NCBI RefSeq assembly: GCF_003725695.1
Contig: NZ_RJSE01000007.1
Span: forward strand, 1,192,963 to 1,256,962
Direction: 5' to 3'
Source: Nocardioides marmoriginsengisoli
Lineage (GTDB): Bacteria > Actinomycetota > Actinomycetes > Propionibacteriales > Nocardioidaceae
Length of the DNA: 64,000 nt
Part shown: piece after piece, positions 35,348 to 44,868 of the stretch
How the letters are laid out: every line of letters begins with the position of its first letter
Position numbering within the stretch: the stretch's first letter is position 1
The notes under the pieces: model-generated
Database searches by the model: none
Told to the model about the DNA's origin: nothing
The model's input: the letters and a program-made list of their open reading frames with translations, nothing else
Position numbers and translations under genes: made by a program

Positions 35348-38300
35348 GTGAAGACCTGGCCGAAACTGCGCGCCGCAGGCATCTGCGTGCTGACCACAGC
35401 GGTGACCGTGACGGTGACCCAGGTCCTCCCCCGGACGCCGGCCCAGGCGGACCCGCCCCCGCCGGCGAACCCGATCACGGTGATCACCTCGCCGCCGCTG
35501 AACGTCCCCGTCCAGCCGCCGCCGCTGATCGTGCAGAAGCACGACCCGATCGCCGGCGCCACCCCGATCGTCGTGGACAACCCCGGCGGAACCTCGCCGA
35601 CCGCGCAGGAGTGCATTCCGCTCGACACGAAGAACGAGATCTTCTGCCTCGGCGAGTCCGGTGACGCGCTGTACCCGAGCGGGGTGTTCCTGCCGCCGTT
35701 CAAGGTCACCAACGGCTTCACCGCTCCGGGAGACCTGCCCGGCGACAAGATGGACTGGATCATCAGCGAGGCGTACGCCGCCACGGCGGACGCTCACGGT
35801 GTCGCCAACGACGACCTGATCAAGGCGTACGCGCGTCCGGAGATCCGGGCCTACGTGAACTCTCGGCTCGACGACATCATCAACAAGAAGCTGTACGGAC
35901 AGCCCATGACCACGCAGGAGAACCAGGCGTACCTTGCGCTCGAGGATCACTTCCGCACGAGCCAGGTGAAGGCGGCGAAGGCCGCCTTGTACGAGTACGA
36001 CCTCTGGTCCAGCTCGCCCTGCACCTACGTGCCGCCGACGCCGCCGCCCGGGATGCCGTTCGTGGCCAACCCGGTGATCGGCACCGCCGGTTGCAGCCAG
36101 GCGAACAAGTACGACCTGTTCAGGCTCACCAAGGGCACCCCGCCCGCCGAGACGTTCGACAAGTGGGCGTCCTACCGCCATCCGTCGGCCCTGGTCGCGA
36201 ACGCCAACGACCCGCGGATCCGTTACATGATCGGCAAGACCCGGGAAGCGATCGTCGCCGTCGGCGCCCTGGGCATCGCTGGAGCCCTCGGCGTCGGCGT
36301 CGGGATCGGTGTCGCCGTCTCGGCCACAGTGGCAGCGGCCACGGCCGCTGCGTCGCTGGGAGAGGCGACCGTCGCGAGCGCGCTGACACTGGGCTCCACG
36401 GCCGCTGCCGCGGGTCCGGCGATCATCTTCGCGATCGCCATCATCATCATCGCCGTCGCGATCTCGCAGATGGACGCCGACGCCGCTCCCGGGGAGCAGA
36501 TCCGGGATCGGGCCGCTCGCGCTGCGAGCAACACCGACCCGCTCGGCGTGCGGGGCCGGATCGCGGACTACGCAGGCATGACGCTCCAGCAATTCCTGAA
36601 CCGTCAGGAGCCGGTCGGTAAGGACCCGGCGATCGTCCACAACGAGGCGTTCACGGACGGTCTCGAAGCACAGGTCGCCGAGTGGATGTTGTTCGACCAG
36701 GGTGGCGACCGCCTCGACGACCCGGTGCTGGGATACACGGTGACCGAATCCGCCCCGGACGACATCCACTTCGCCGTGAACGGCAACTCGGTGCCCCGTG
36801 TCGACGTGAAGGCACCCCCCGGTGCCCTGGACCGCGACGCGCACCCGGTCTCCGACTACCGCGTCCTGTTCAGCCGGAACTGGCCGATGGTCGCCGAACG
36901 GCGGTCGGACACCGGTGCCTGGAGCCCTTACCGCGCCCGTCTGGCGCTGACGTACGTCGACCAGGACGGCAAGCGCGCGCAGATGTCACTGATCCGCCAC
37001 AAGGAGGGCAGCTCCGCGCCGAAGATCGACTTCAACCTCGTCCGCCCCGAGGCCGCGGCTGAAGCCGACCGGAACGAGGTCACGCCCGAGTGGACCTTCA
37101 CCAAGACCGGGGGAGGCGTGCAGACGGTCTCGCTGCTCCCGTTCGACACGACGTTGCGCCCCGTGAACGTGGTGCCGAGCGTGCAGGGGATCCTGATCGC
37201 CGACAACACCGTGAAGTTCAGCGCGAACCTGTCCACGCCCGGCCAGAGCCTCCCCGGGTCCTACTCGTGGATCCTCGAGCGGCTGAACGCGGACGGCACG
37301 GTGGCGGAGACGATCCCCGTCAATCCCTTGGCCAGCCCCGCCGAGCGCCTGACCGAGCCCGGTCGCTACCGGGCCACAGCGGGCTACACGGTGACCGGCC
37401 CGCCTTCGTTCACTCGCTCGGGGGTCGTCGAGTTCACGATGAGTCCGCCCGCGCCGGAGATCGGCAGGTCCGACGGGTTCAACTTCGACGCCAAGATCCG
37501 CGACGAACGGGTGCTCAACGGATCGCTCTTCCTCGACCTCCGGATGCTCCAGGCCACCGAGGAGGACGACTTCACGGTGAAGGTCGACTGGGCCGACGAC
37601 GGCCGCGGCAACGTGGTCAGCAAGACCTACGACGTGCACTGCCAGGACTCCGACGGTGACATTCCCACCTGCGACACCGGTCCGATGATCCTGCCCGAGA
37701 CGGCGCCGACCAACCAGAATTGGTCGGAGTCGCCGGTCTTCCGGATCCCCGACGACCAGGACTTCCTGCCCAACGTGAACGTGACCATCACCAACGGCTA
37801 CGGCCAGGTGGTCACGAGGTCGTTCCCGATCGAGGGTGACCACCGGCCGTCGTACGCAACGATGACGCCGCACGCCGAGATGGCGGCCGGCAAGACGTCC
37901 ACGGTCGACGTCGTCGAGGTCTTCCCGTCACCGCTGCTGACCGAGAGTCAGGAGCTGACGATCCGGCCGTACGTCAACTCGATCCGGGCACAACTGCCGG
38001 CCGACCTGGTCCCGACCATCGAGGAGCGCAACGGGCACTGGTACCTGCAGATCACCGGGACGCCGCAGGCCGACGCGATCGGCACCTACGTCTTCTACTT
38101 CCCGTTCGAGCAGGAGCCCGAGGGCAAGGCCCTGCGGCCGGCCCCTGCGCTGGCGTCGGTGGAGATCAAGGCAGCGACCTCGGTCGGTTACCGAAGCGTG
38201 CTGCGCGGCACCCCGACGGTGCTCGCGGACCGCAAGTACCGGAACGCGTACCCGGACTACCAGGTCCAGGTGGCGCAGGAGCTGAACGACGGCGAGAACA

Positions 38301-39043
38301 CGTTCGGGACCTTCACCGGCACGGTGATGTGCAAGCTGGAGGTCGAGCACTTCCCGGTCTTCGACAAACCGTGCGCGAACAACAAGCGGTTCCCGTGGCC
38401 GACCGAGCGGCTCAGCGGCACCATGGAGGCATCGACGTACCTGGTCTCGGCGACCCAGCCGGTCTCAGCCGACGGCCCCTACAAGGTGGGTCTGTCCGTC
38501 AGGTTCGTCGATCCGACGATCACCCAGGTCGCCGGCACGGAGCAGCTCGCCAAATTCAAGCTGGTCCTGCGTGACCCGAACCCGGTCCCGCCGCCGTACG
38601 CCGGCTACACGGTGACCTGCTCGCAGGACGGCAGGGCGTTCGCGCCGTGCTTCGCGGGTGGCGCCCTCAGCCTGTTGCGTACCCCCGGCAGGCACACCCT
38701 CGACGTCCGGGTTGCCAAGGGTGCTCCGGACGCGGCCACCACCACGGTCCGGTTCCCCTGGACGGTGGCCACGCCGGCCAAGAGGCTCGGGCTGAAGATC
38801 CCGACCACCACGAAGAAGCGCGGCACCAGGATCGTGGTGTCCGGGTCGGGGATGCTGCCGGGTGAGTCCTACGTGATCCGGATCGGTGGCGTGAAGGTCG
38901 GCACCGGGAAGGCCACCAGTGCGGGCACGTTCCGGCGCACCGTGAAGATCCCGGCGAAGTTCAAGACCAAGAAGTACGCCGTCCTGCTCACCGGAGCGAC
39001 CACCGCCCGCAAGGCCGTCAAGACGCTGAAGGTCAGGCGCTAG
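35348..39043 (+). CDS. Very large secreted protein with internal hydrophobic hairpin
   Basis: 1231 residues. A Sec signal (MKTWPKLRAAG, cleavage near ATPAQAD-like PAQAD at about 37) leads to a Pro-rich linker, an N-terminal helical domain (about 115-290), and two adjacent hydrophobic helices at about 301-336 and 351-373, the second nearly all Ala/Ile. After that come several beta-sandwich-like domains and a C-terminal Ig-like module (about 1150-1231, rich in Lys and Gly). Hydrophobic hairpins of this kind occur in pore-forming or membrane-inserting proteins, but nothing here proves that. I recognise no family. The GTG-rich neighbourhood has no partner that clarifies it. Confidence 0.7.
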   Translation: MKTWPKLRAAGICVLTTAVTVTVTQVLPRTPAQADPPPPANPITVITSPPLNVPVQPPPLIVQKHDPIAGATPIVVDNPGGTSPTAQECIPLDTKNEIFCLGESGDALYPSGVFLPPFKVTNGFTAPGDLPGDKMDWIISEAYAATADAHGVANDDLIKAYARPEIRAYVNSRLDDIINKKLYGQPMTTQENQAYLALEDHFRTSQVKAAKAALYEYDLWSSSPCTYVPPTPPPGMPFVANPVIGTAGCSQANKYDLFRLTKGTPPAETFDKWASYRHPSALVANANDPRIRYMIGKTREAIVAVGALGIAGALGVGVGIGVAVSATVAAATAAASLGEATVASALTLGSTAAAAGPAIIFAIAIIIIAVAISQMDADAAPGEQIRDRAARAASNTDPLGVRGRIADYAGMTLQQFLNRQEPVGKDPAIVHNEAFTDGLEAQVAEWMLFDQGGDRLDDPVLGYTVTESAPDDIHFAVNGNSVPRVDVKAPPGALDRDAHPVSDYRVLFSRNWPMVAERRSDTGAWSPYRARLALTYVDQDGKRAQMSLIRHKEGSSAPKIDFNLVRPEAAAEADRNEVTPEWTFTKTGGGVQTVSLLPFDTTLRPVNVVPSVQGILIADNTVKFSANLSTPGQSLPGSYSWILERLNADGTVAETIPVNPLASPAERLTEPGRYRATAGYTVTGPPSFTRSGVVEFTMSPPAPEIGRSDGFNFDAKIRDERVLNGSLFLDLRMLQATEEDDFTVKVDWADDGRGNVVSKTYDVHCQDSDGDIPTCDTGPMILPETAPTNQNWSESPVFRIPDDQDFLPNVNVTITNGYGQVVTRSFPIEGDHRPSYATMTPHAEMAAGKTSTVDVVEVFPSPLLTESQELTIRPYVNSIRAQLPADLVPTIEERNGHWYLQITGTPQADAIGTYVFYFPFEQEPEGKALRPAPALASVEIKAATSVGYRSVLRGTPTVLADRKYRNAYPDYQVQVAQELNDGENTFGTFTGTVMCKLEVEHFPVFDKPCANNKRFPWPTERLSGTMEASTYLVSATQPVSADGPYKVGLSVRFVDPTITQVAGTEQLAKFKLVLRDPNPVPPPYAGYTVTCSQDGRAFAPCFAGGALSLLRTPGRHTLDVRVAKGAPDAATTTVRFPWTVATPAKRLGLKIPTTTKKRGTRIVVSGSGMLPGESYVIRIGGVKVGTGKATSAGTFRRTVKIPAKFKTKKYAVLLTGATTARKAVKTLKVRR

Positions 39044-39055
39044 CGGGGGCGGTGC

Positions 39056-39790
39056 TCAGGACCGGGTGGCGTCCAGCCACTCGGTCCAGGACGGGCCGCG
39101 GACCAGCGCGTCCGGGCCGGGCAGCATCGACCCGCCGGCCATCGACGGCGGCCCCGGTACGGCGACCACCTCGGTCGGCTCGCCGCTGCGGCGGACCAGC
39201 TCGCGGACCTGCTCGACCAGGTCCTCGCGGTGCGGGCCGGCGATGTCGGTGTCGGCGGCCTCGGCGCTCGTGGCGAGGTCCAGCAGCAGCCGGACGACCT
39301 CGCGGGTGGCGACCGGCTGGGTCGGCACGTCGATGATGGACGCCCTGCCGTCGGCGGTGTTCCAGCCGAGCATCTGGCCGGCGAACTCGTGGAACTGCGT
39401 CGAGCGCAGTACGACCACGCCCGGGGAGCTTGCCCGGTGGGCGTTCTCCTGGGCGGTCTTGGCCACGTAGTAGCCGTAGTCGGGGGAGAGGTCGGTGCCG
39501 ACGATGGAGAGCACGACGGTCCGGCCGACGCCCGCCGTCCGGGCCGCGGCGCCGAGGTTCCGGGCGACGGTCTCGAAGAACGCGGTCGCGGCGTGCTCGT
39601 CGATGCTCGGTCCCTGGGTCACGTCCACCACGACCTCGGCGCCCGCCAGCGCCTCGTCCAGGCCGGTGCCGTCGAGCAGGTCGAACCCGGTCTCCCGGGC
39701 GATCTCGACGACGTCGTGCCCCTCGGTCCGGGCGAGAGCGGTGAGCTGGCGGCCGATCAGGCCGGTGGCCCCGGCGATGGCGATGCGCAT
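39056..39790 (-). CDS. NAD(P)-binding NmrA-like protein
   Basis: A 244-residue atypical SDR that begins MRIAIAGATGLIGRQL (GxxGxxG). It has no YxxxK; the conserved GYYVAKTAQE stretch carries a Y-x-x-A-K. The fold senses or reduces cofactor in the NmrA group. It diverges from an Rrf2 regulator with palindromes between, a common pairing in actinobacteria in which the reductase is controlled by Rrf2. Confidence 0.8.
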   Translation of the reverse strand: MRIAIAGATGLIGRQLTALARTEGHDVVEIARETGFDLLDGTGLDEALAGAEVVVDVTQGPSIDEHAATAFFETVARNLGAAARTAGVGRTVVLSIVGTDLSPDYGYYVAKTAQENAHRASSPGVVVLRSTQFHEFAGQMLGWNTADGRASIIDVPTQPVATREVVRLLLDLATSAEAADTDIAGPHREDLVEQVRELVRRSGEPTEVVAVPGPPSMAGGSMLPGPDALVRGPSWTEWLDATRS

Positions 39791-39807
39791 GGTGACTCCT
39801 TCGGTAA

Positions 39808-39828
39808 CGTGGATAAGTTCTATCCGCG
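39808..39828. promoter_or_regulatory. Palindromes in the NmrA/Rrf2 promoter
   Basis: GGATA-agttc-TATCC with further matching bases outside. A second imperfect repeat, ACGC-n-GA and TC-n-GCGT, lies at 39842-39864, immediately before the Rrf2 start. Both are likely Rrf2-type sites. Confidence 0.55.
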
Positions 39829-39875
39829 ATACTAGTCATAAACGCGGACAGTTGTCATCTGCGTATGCTGGACCC

Positions 39876-40352
39876 GTGAAGCTGACCGAAGGAGTCGAGT
39901 GGGCGGTGCACTGCTGCGTCGTCCTGAGCCAGGCCGAGGGCCCCGTGTCGACCACCCGGCTGGCGGAGTTCCACGGCGTCTCCCGGACCTACCTGGCCAA
40001 GCACCTGCAGCAGCTCTCCCGGGCCGGGCTGGTGCGCTCGACCCCCGGCCGGGACGGCGGCTACGAGCTGACCAGGCCCGCCGCCGAGGTGACGCTGCTC
40101 GAGATCGTCCAGGCCGTCGACGGCGCCGAGAGCGCCTTCCGGTGCACGGAGATCCGGCAGCGGGGCCCGCTGGCAGCCTCGAAGGAGGTCTGCCGCAAGG
40201 CGTGCGGGGTGGCCCAGGCGATGGCCGCGGCCGAACGTGCCTGGCGCACCTCGCTCGCCGGGGTCACGGTCGCGGACCTGGCCGCCGGCGTCACCGCGGA
40301 CGTCGGCCCGGCGACGTTCGACCGGCTGCGCGGCTGGCTCGCCGACGCGTGA
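39876..40352 (+). CDS. Rrf2 family regulator
   Basis: A 158-residue protein with winged-helix motif STTRLAEFHGVSRTYLAKHL, quoted in part, and Rrf2 wing SRAGLVRSTPGRDGGYEL, in part. Three cysteines (C-T-E-I..., EVCRKAC) in the position used for an iron-sulphur cluster in IscR/NsrR suggest redox or NO sensing. The start GTG 39876 lies after the second palindrome, so it is probably autoregulated. Confidence 0.88.
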   Translation: MKLTEGVEWAVHCCVVLSQAEGPVSTTRLAEFHGVSRTYLAKHLQQLSRAGLVRSTPGRDGGYELTRPAAEVTLLEIVQAVDGAESAFRCTEIRQRGPLAASKEVCRKACGVAQAMAAAERAWRTSLAGVTVADLAAGVTADVGPATFDRLRGWLADA

Positions 40353-40447
40353 GACCGGCGGTGGCTCGGCTGGAGGCTTGACCGGGGGCCTTGCCGCGTC
40401 CAACCATGGAGATCTGAAGGTCAACTCGATCGATCCGAGAGGACGCC

Positions 40448-40966
40448 ATGAGTACTGACGACCGTTCCCAGGGGCAGAGCGACCCGGCCATCGGCCTGGT
40501 CGCCGGAGTGATCCGCCTCGCCATCGGCTGGGTCTTCCTCTGGGCCTTCCTCGACAAGACCTTCGGCCTCGGGCACGCCACCGCGAGCAAGGACGCCTGG
40601 CTCGACGGCGGCAGCCCGACCAACGGGTTCCTCAGCTTCGCCACCGACGGGCCGTTCAAGGGGATCTACCGCGACATCGCCGGCCAGGGCTGGGCGGACT
40701 GGCTCTTCATGCTCGGGCTGCTCGGGATCGGCGTCGCGCTGATGCTGGGCATCGCGATGCGCCTGGCCACCGTCGCCGGAGCGCTGCTGCTGGTGCTGAT
40801 GTGGTCGGCGGTGCTGCCGCCGGCGAGCAACCCGTTCATGGACGACCACCTGATCTACGCCGCGACGCTGGTGCTGCTCACGCTGCTCAACGCCGGCCGG
40901 TACCTCGGGATCGGCCGGATGTGGGAGGGCCTGCCGCTCGTCCAGCGCACCCCCTGGCTGCGCTGA
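40448..40966 (+). CDS. DoxX-like membrane protein
   Basis: 172 residues with four hydrophobic helices; the N-terminal one is RLAIGWVFLWAFLDKTFGL. The pattern is that of DoxX/DoxD family quinone-associated proteins. ATG 40448. It is on the same strand as the Rrf2 gene, 95 bp apart; shared control is possible. Confidence 0.75.
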   Translation: MSTDDRSQGQSDPAIGLVAGVIRLAIGWVFLWAFLDKTFGLGHATASKDAWLDGGSPTNGFLSFATDGPFKGIYRDIAGQGWADWLFMLGLLGIGVALMLGIAMRLATVAGALLLVLMWSAVLPPASNPFMDDHLIYAATLVLLTLLNAGRYLGIGRMWEGLPLVQRTPWLR

Positions 40967-41000
40967 GGAGCCGTCGGCCCGGGCTCCGACCAGCCGTCGC

Positions 41001-41999
41001 TCAGCGGGTCCAGGACTCCGTCTGGGTGATCCGGTAGAGGTACGCCATCGCCGGCACCACCAGCAGCACGGCGAGCGCGACCGCGACCAGCAGGCCCTGC
41101 AGCGTGGCCGGAGCGCCGGCCGCCTCGGAGATCCGGACCTGGTCGACGAGCAGCCACGGGTACTGGGCGACGCCCCAGCCGACCACGACCGCGCCGACCG
41201 CGGTCACGGCGGTCAGGCGTGCCAGGGCCGCCCGGCGACGGACGAGCAGCACCAGGGTGCCGAGTCCGGCCGCTGCGCTCAGCGCGACCAGCGGAAGGGC
41301 CCGGCCGCTGAGTCCCGCCCAGAGGGTGGGCGCGTCCTCGTGCAGCGGGACCAGCGCGCCGAGCACGACGACGCCGGTCGCCACCCCCACCAGCAGGGTG
41401 CGCCGGCGCAGCGTCTCGGCGAGCCCGGACCGGTCCGCGCGGCCGGCGTCGGCGGTGAGGAAGACGCCGGCGAGGAAGGCGCAGGTGCCGACCGCGACCA
41501 CGCCGCAGAGCAGCGAGGTCGGGTTCAGCCACGACGACCAGACGTCGCCGCGGCCGGCGTACGGGACCCGTCCGGAGGCGATGGCGCCGCCGACGGTGCC
41601 GAGGAAGAACGGCGCCGCCACCGACGAGGTCGCGAACAGGAAGCCGAAGACGCGCGCCTGGCCGAGCGTCTCGGCGTACTTGCGGAACGCGAACGAGGAG
41701 CCGCGCAGGACGATGCCGAGCAGGGCCAGGAAGAGCGGGATGATCAGGGTGCCCATCACCGCCGCGAACGCGGTCGGGAACGCGGTCCAGGCCATCACGA
41801 AGACGTAGATCAGCCAGACGTGGTTCGCCTCCCATACCGGGCCGATGGACTTGTCGACCTGGCGGCGGACCTCGGCGCCGGCCCGGGTCCCGCCCGCGGT
41901 GAGGTCGAAGAACCCGGAACCGAAGTCGGCCCCGCCGAACAGCGCGTAGGCGACCAGTCCGGCGAACATCGCGATCGCGACGGCGAGCTCGAGGGTCAC
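41001..41999 (-). CDS. cydB: Cytochrome bd oxidase subunit II
   Basis: A 332-residue protein with about eight membrane helices. It begins VTLELAVAIAMFAGLVAYALFGGADFG, quoted in part; the G-G-A-D-F-G is characteristic of CydB. Its GTG start overlaps the cydA stop (GTGA). With CydA it forms the high-affinity quinol oxidase. Confidence 0.92.
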   Translation of the reverse strand: MTLELAVAIAMFAGLVAYALFGGADFGSGFFDLTAGGTRAGAEVRRQVDKSIGPVWEANHVWLIYVFVMAWTAFPTAFAAVMGTLIIPLFLALLGIVLRGSSFAFRKYAETLGQARVFGFLFATSSVAAPFFLGTVGGAIASGRVPYAGRGDVWSSWLNPTSLLCGVVAVGTCAFLAGVFLTADAGRADRSGLAETLRRRTLLVGVATGVVVLGALVPLHEDAPTLWAGLSGRALPLVALSAAAGLGTLVLLVRRRAALARLTAVTAVGAVVVGWGVAQYPWLLVDQVRISEAAGAPATLQGLLVAVALAVLLVVPAMAYLYRITQTESWTR

Positions 42000-43408
42000 C
42001 GGTCCGCCCCCGTCTCCAGCTGCGGGCCGTAGGGGCTGGGCAGGTCCTCGGCGCCCTCGCGCCAGCGGCGGGCCATCGAGCGCAGCACGACGACGGCTCC
42101 CGCGGTCATCAGGGAGTAGACGACCAGGGTGGCGCCGAACAGCCACCACAGCCCGCTGTTCTCGCCGGCAGCGTCGGCCGTGCGCAGGTAGCCGTAGACC
42201 ACCCACGGCTGGCGGCCGACCTCGGTGGCGATCCACCCGGCCTCCAGCGCCACGAAGGCGAGCGGCCCGGCGAGCACCGCCGCTCGGAGGAACCAGCGCC
42301 GGCGGAGCAGGTCCCGGCCGCGCCGCCGGGCGATCCAGAACAGGGCGGCCAGGCCCGCGAGGGCGGTGCCGATCGCGATCATCGTCTGGAAGGAGAGGTG
42401 GGTGATGTTGACCGGCGGCCGGTCCTCCTCGGGGATGGTCTCGAGGCCCTCGACCGGCTTGGTGAACGAGTTGCGGGCGATGATCGAGCCGAGCACCGGG
42501 ATGTCGATCGAGTACCGGACCTCGCCGTCGACCAGGATCCCGCCGAGGCGTAGCGGGGAGGGGCTCTCGGTCTCGGTCGCCAGCTCGAACGCGGCCAGCT
42601 TTGCGGGCTGGGTCTCGGCGAGCCGGGAGCCGAGCAGGTGCCCGACCAGCGGCTGGCTCAGCGCGGCGACGGAGGCGAAGGCGAACGGCACCAGGAAGCC
42701 GAGCCGGTGCCGTCGGTCGGTGCGGCCGCGGAGCATCCCGGCGGCGTACACGGCGGCGACCGCGAAGCCGGCGAGCATGAAGGCGGCGAGCCACATGTGC
42801 GCGAACTGCAACCAGACGCCGTCGTTGAACATCGCCGCCCAGGGGTCGACGTCGGTGACCTTGCCGTCGACCAGCTTGAACCCGGTCGGGTTGTTCATCC
42901 AGGCGTTCACCGCGAGCACGCAGAAGGTGCCGACCACGCCGGTGATCGCCATCGGGATCAGCATCAGCAGGTGCTGGCGCGGAGGCATCCGGCCCCAGCC
43001 GTAGAGGTAGAGCCCGATGAAGATGGCCTCCAGGAAGAACGCCAGGCCCTCGAACGCGAACGGCAGGCCGAGCACGTCGCCGTACGTCCCCATCAGCCCG
43101 GGCCAGAGCAGGCCCATCTCGAAGCTGAGGACGGTGCCGGAGACGGCGCCGATCGCGAACAGTACCGCGGAGACCTTGGACCAGCGCTTGGCCAGCAGCA
43201 GGGCATCGGCGTCCTGGCGCCGGATGCCGCGCCAGTGCATCGCGAAGATGATCGTCGGGAACGCCACGCCGAAGCAGGCCAGCACGATGTGCCAGCCGAG
43301 CGAGAGCGCCATCTGCTCGCGTGCCGGGTGCAGTCCGGCGGGGTCCGTCGCCTGGCCGGCCAGCAGCGCCACCTGCTCGGCGATCGTCGGGATGACCTGC
43401 GTGATCAT
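41996..43408 (-). CDS. cydA: Cytochrome bd oxidase subunit I
   Basis: 470 residues with nine helices. The N-terminal SLGWHIVLACFGV includes the heme b595/d His, and GRQPWVVYG is the conserved quinol-oxidase motif. The Q-loop near residues 240-330 is short. Transcribed from a promoter with a perfect Rex box 41 bp upstream. No cydCD genes follow in the window. Confidence 0.95.
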   Translation of the reverse strand: MITQVIPTIAEQVALLAGQATDPAGLHPAREQMALSLGWHIVLACFGVAFPTIIFAMHWRGIRRQDADALLLAKRWSKVSAVLFAIGAVSGTVLSFEMGLLWPGLMGTYGDVLGLPFAFEGLAFFLEAIFIGLYLYGWGRMPPRQHLLMLIPMAITGVVGTFCVLAVNAWMNNPTGFKLVDGKVTDVDPWAAMFNDGVWLQFAHMWLAAFMLAGFAVAAVYAAGMLRGRTDRRHRLGFLVPFAFASVAALSQPLVGHLLGSRLAETQPAKLAAFELATETESPSPLRLGGILVDGEVRYSIDIPVLGSIIARNSFTKPVEGLETIPEEDRPPVNITHLSFQTMIAIGTALAGLAALFWIARRRGRDLLRRRWFLRAAVLAGPLAFVALEAGWIATEVGRQPWVVYGYLRTADAAGENSGLWWLFGATLVVYSLMTAGAVVVLRSMARRWREGAEDLPSPYGPQLETGADR

Positions 43409-43448
43409 GCCTGCGACGTTAGGCCGGGGGAGCAGTGAAACCGAGCAA

Positions 43449-43466
43449 TTGTGAAAACCTTCACAA
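43449..43466. promoter_or_regulatory. Rex operator (TTGTGAA-aacc-TTCACAA)
   Basis: A perfect match to the Rex consensus TTGTGAA-n4-TTCACAA, just before cydA. Rex is the NADH/NAD+-sensing repressor and controls cydAB in Streptomyces. The rex gene is not in the window. Confidence 0.9.
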
Positions 43467-43483
43467 GGGGTTTCAGGGGTGGC

Positions 43484-44473
43484 TCAGCGGCGCCGCGGGT
43501 CCCACCGCCGGCTGCCGGCGTTCAGCGCCTGCCACGCCCACCGCTCCGGAGCCGGTACGACGCCCGCCCGGGACCCGCCGCCGGCCGCGGCCGCCTGCGA
43601 CTCGAGAGCCTCCCGGGTCAGGGCGGTCTGCCGTTCCTGCGACGGCCGGCGCAGCGGATCCGGCGCGTTGTGCGGCGCCAGCATCGGGTTGGTGTTGATC
43701 TCCCAGAACTGGGCGCGACCGCCGGCGTACCCCCAGTCGATCCGGCCGAACTCGATGCCGGCGATCTCGAACACCTGCTTGACCAGGTCGAGGTCGGCGG
43801 GGGAGGCGAGGAAGGCCTCCTCCTCGGCCACGATCTCGGGCGTGACGACCACCGGCCCCTTGGTGACCCAGTCGCGGTCGACCACCAGGTGCCGGGGGAT
43901 GTACTCGTCTCCGATCCGGGCGATCGAGTACTTGCGGAAGACGCCGTCGTCCGAGACCGCGTCGACCAGCTCCACGACCAGCAGCTGGTCGCGGATCCAG
44001 CGCCACCGCCGCCGGTTCTCGCGGGCGACCTTGGCCAGCCGCTTCTCCAGCGTCGCGAGGTCGTGGATCGGCTTGCTCATGCTGCCCTCGTGCGCGTTGG
44101 CCCAGCGCAGGAAGACCGGGAACCGGACCTGCGGCCCGAGCTCGTCGACGGTGTAGGCGCGGAAGTCGTTGATGCCCTCCTCGTGCAGCCGGCGGAGGAG
44201 CGCGTGCCGGCCCAGCCACCGGCCGGGGTCGCCGAGCACGCGCAGCCCGGCGCGCTTCCGCAGCCGGCCGTGCAGCCGCCGTGCGAAGCGCTGCTCCGGC
44301 CCGAGCAGCCGCTCGAAGTCGGTGAGGACGTGCAGCCCGGGCGCCGGCGCGGCGGCCAGATCGAGCTCGCTGTAGCCGAGCACCCGGACCTGGTCGGCCA
44401 GCTCGGGCGCCCAGTCCCGGACGAACGACTCGAAGGTGTAGCAGTGGGGTGTGGTGGCGTAGTAAGTGATCAC
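43484..44473 (-). CDS. ATP-grasp-like protein
   Basis: A 329-residue soluble protein. The C-terminal half contains the ATP-grasp Mg-binding signature FWEINTNPML, and YIPRHLVVDRDW before it. Start GTG 44473 overlaps the preceding gene's stop. ATP-grasp enzymes ligate carboxylates to amines or thiols. Target unknown; distant relation to alpha-L-glutamate ligases is possible. Confidence 0.7.
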   Translation of the reverse strand: MITYYATTPHCYTFESFVRDWAPELADQVRVLGYSELDLAAAPAPGLHVLTDFERLLGPEQRFARRLHGRLRKRAGLRVLGDPGRWLGRHALLRRLHEEGINDFRAYTVDELGPQVRFPVFLRWANAHEGSMSKPIHDLATLEKRLAKVARENRRRWRWIRDQLLVVELVDAVSDDGVFRKYSIARIGDEYIPRHLVVDRDWVTKGPVVVTPEIVAEEEAFLASPADLDLVKQVFEIAGIEFGRIDWGYAGGRAQFWEINTNPMLAPHNAPDPLRRPSQERQTALTREALESQAAAAGGGSRAGVVPAPERWAWQALNAGSRRWDPRRR

Positions 44474-44868
44474 GCAGGCGTCCCGGGGGTCATCGACATG
44501 TGGGTGTGCACCGCGAGCAGGCCGCCGTCGTCGGACCGGCGCAGCACCACGGTGGCCCGTCCGGTCCGGGTCCGGCGCTCGCCGGCCGTCGTACCGACCG
44601 AGGTCCAGGTGGCCGCGACCACGCAGAGCACCTCGTCCAGCCAGCGCGCGTCGGCCGCGTCGAAGGCGAACTCCTCGGTGCGCGGCCAGACGTCCGACCA
44701 CTGCGCGCCGACCAGCTCGTCGAGGCCGTCGTACCGGTCGGCCACGGTGCCGAAGCCGATCGCCGACGGGTCGAAGAGCGACCGTCCGCCGTCCAGGTCG
44801 CGGGCCCGGACCCGGGCCGCGAATTCCTCCAGCCAGGCGCCGACGTCCTGGTCGTTGATCAAGTTCAC
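44470..44868 (-). CDS. SnoaL-like/NTF2-fold protein
   Basis: A 132-residue protein of NTF2-like composition: WLEEFAARVRARDLDGGRSLFDP and VGTTAGERRTRTGRATVVLRRSD, both in part. The fold hosts many small-molecule enzymes and accessory proteins. It heads the two-gene operon with the ATP-grasp gene (GTGA overlap) and overlaps no other. Confidence 0.7.
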   Translation of the reverse strand: MNLINDQDVGAWLEEFAARVRARDLDGGRSLFDPSAIGFGTVADRYDGLDELVGAQWSDVWPRTEEFAFDAADARWLDEVLCVVAATWTSVGTTAGERRTRTGRATVVLRRSDDGGLLAVHTHMSMTPGTPA

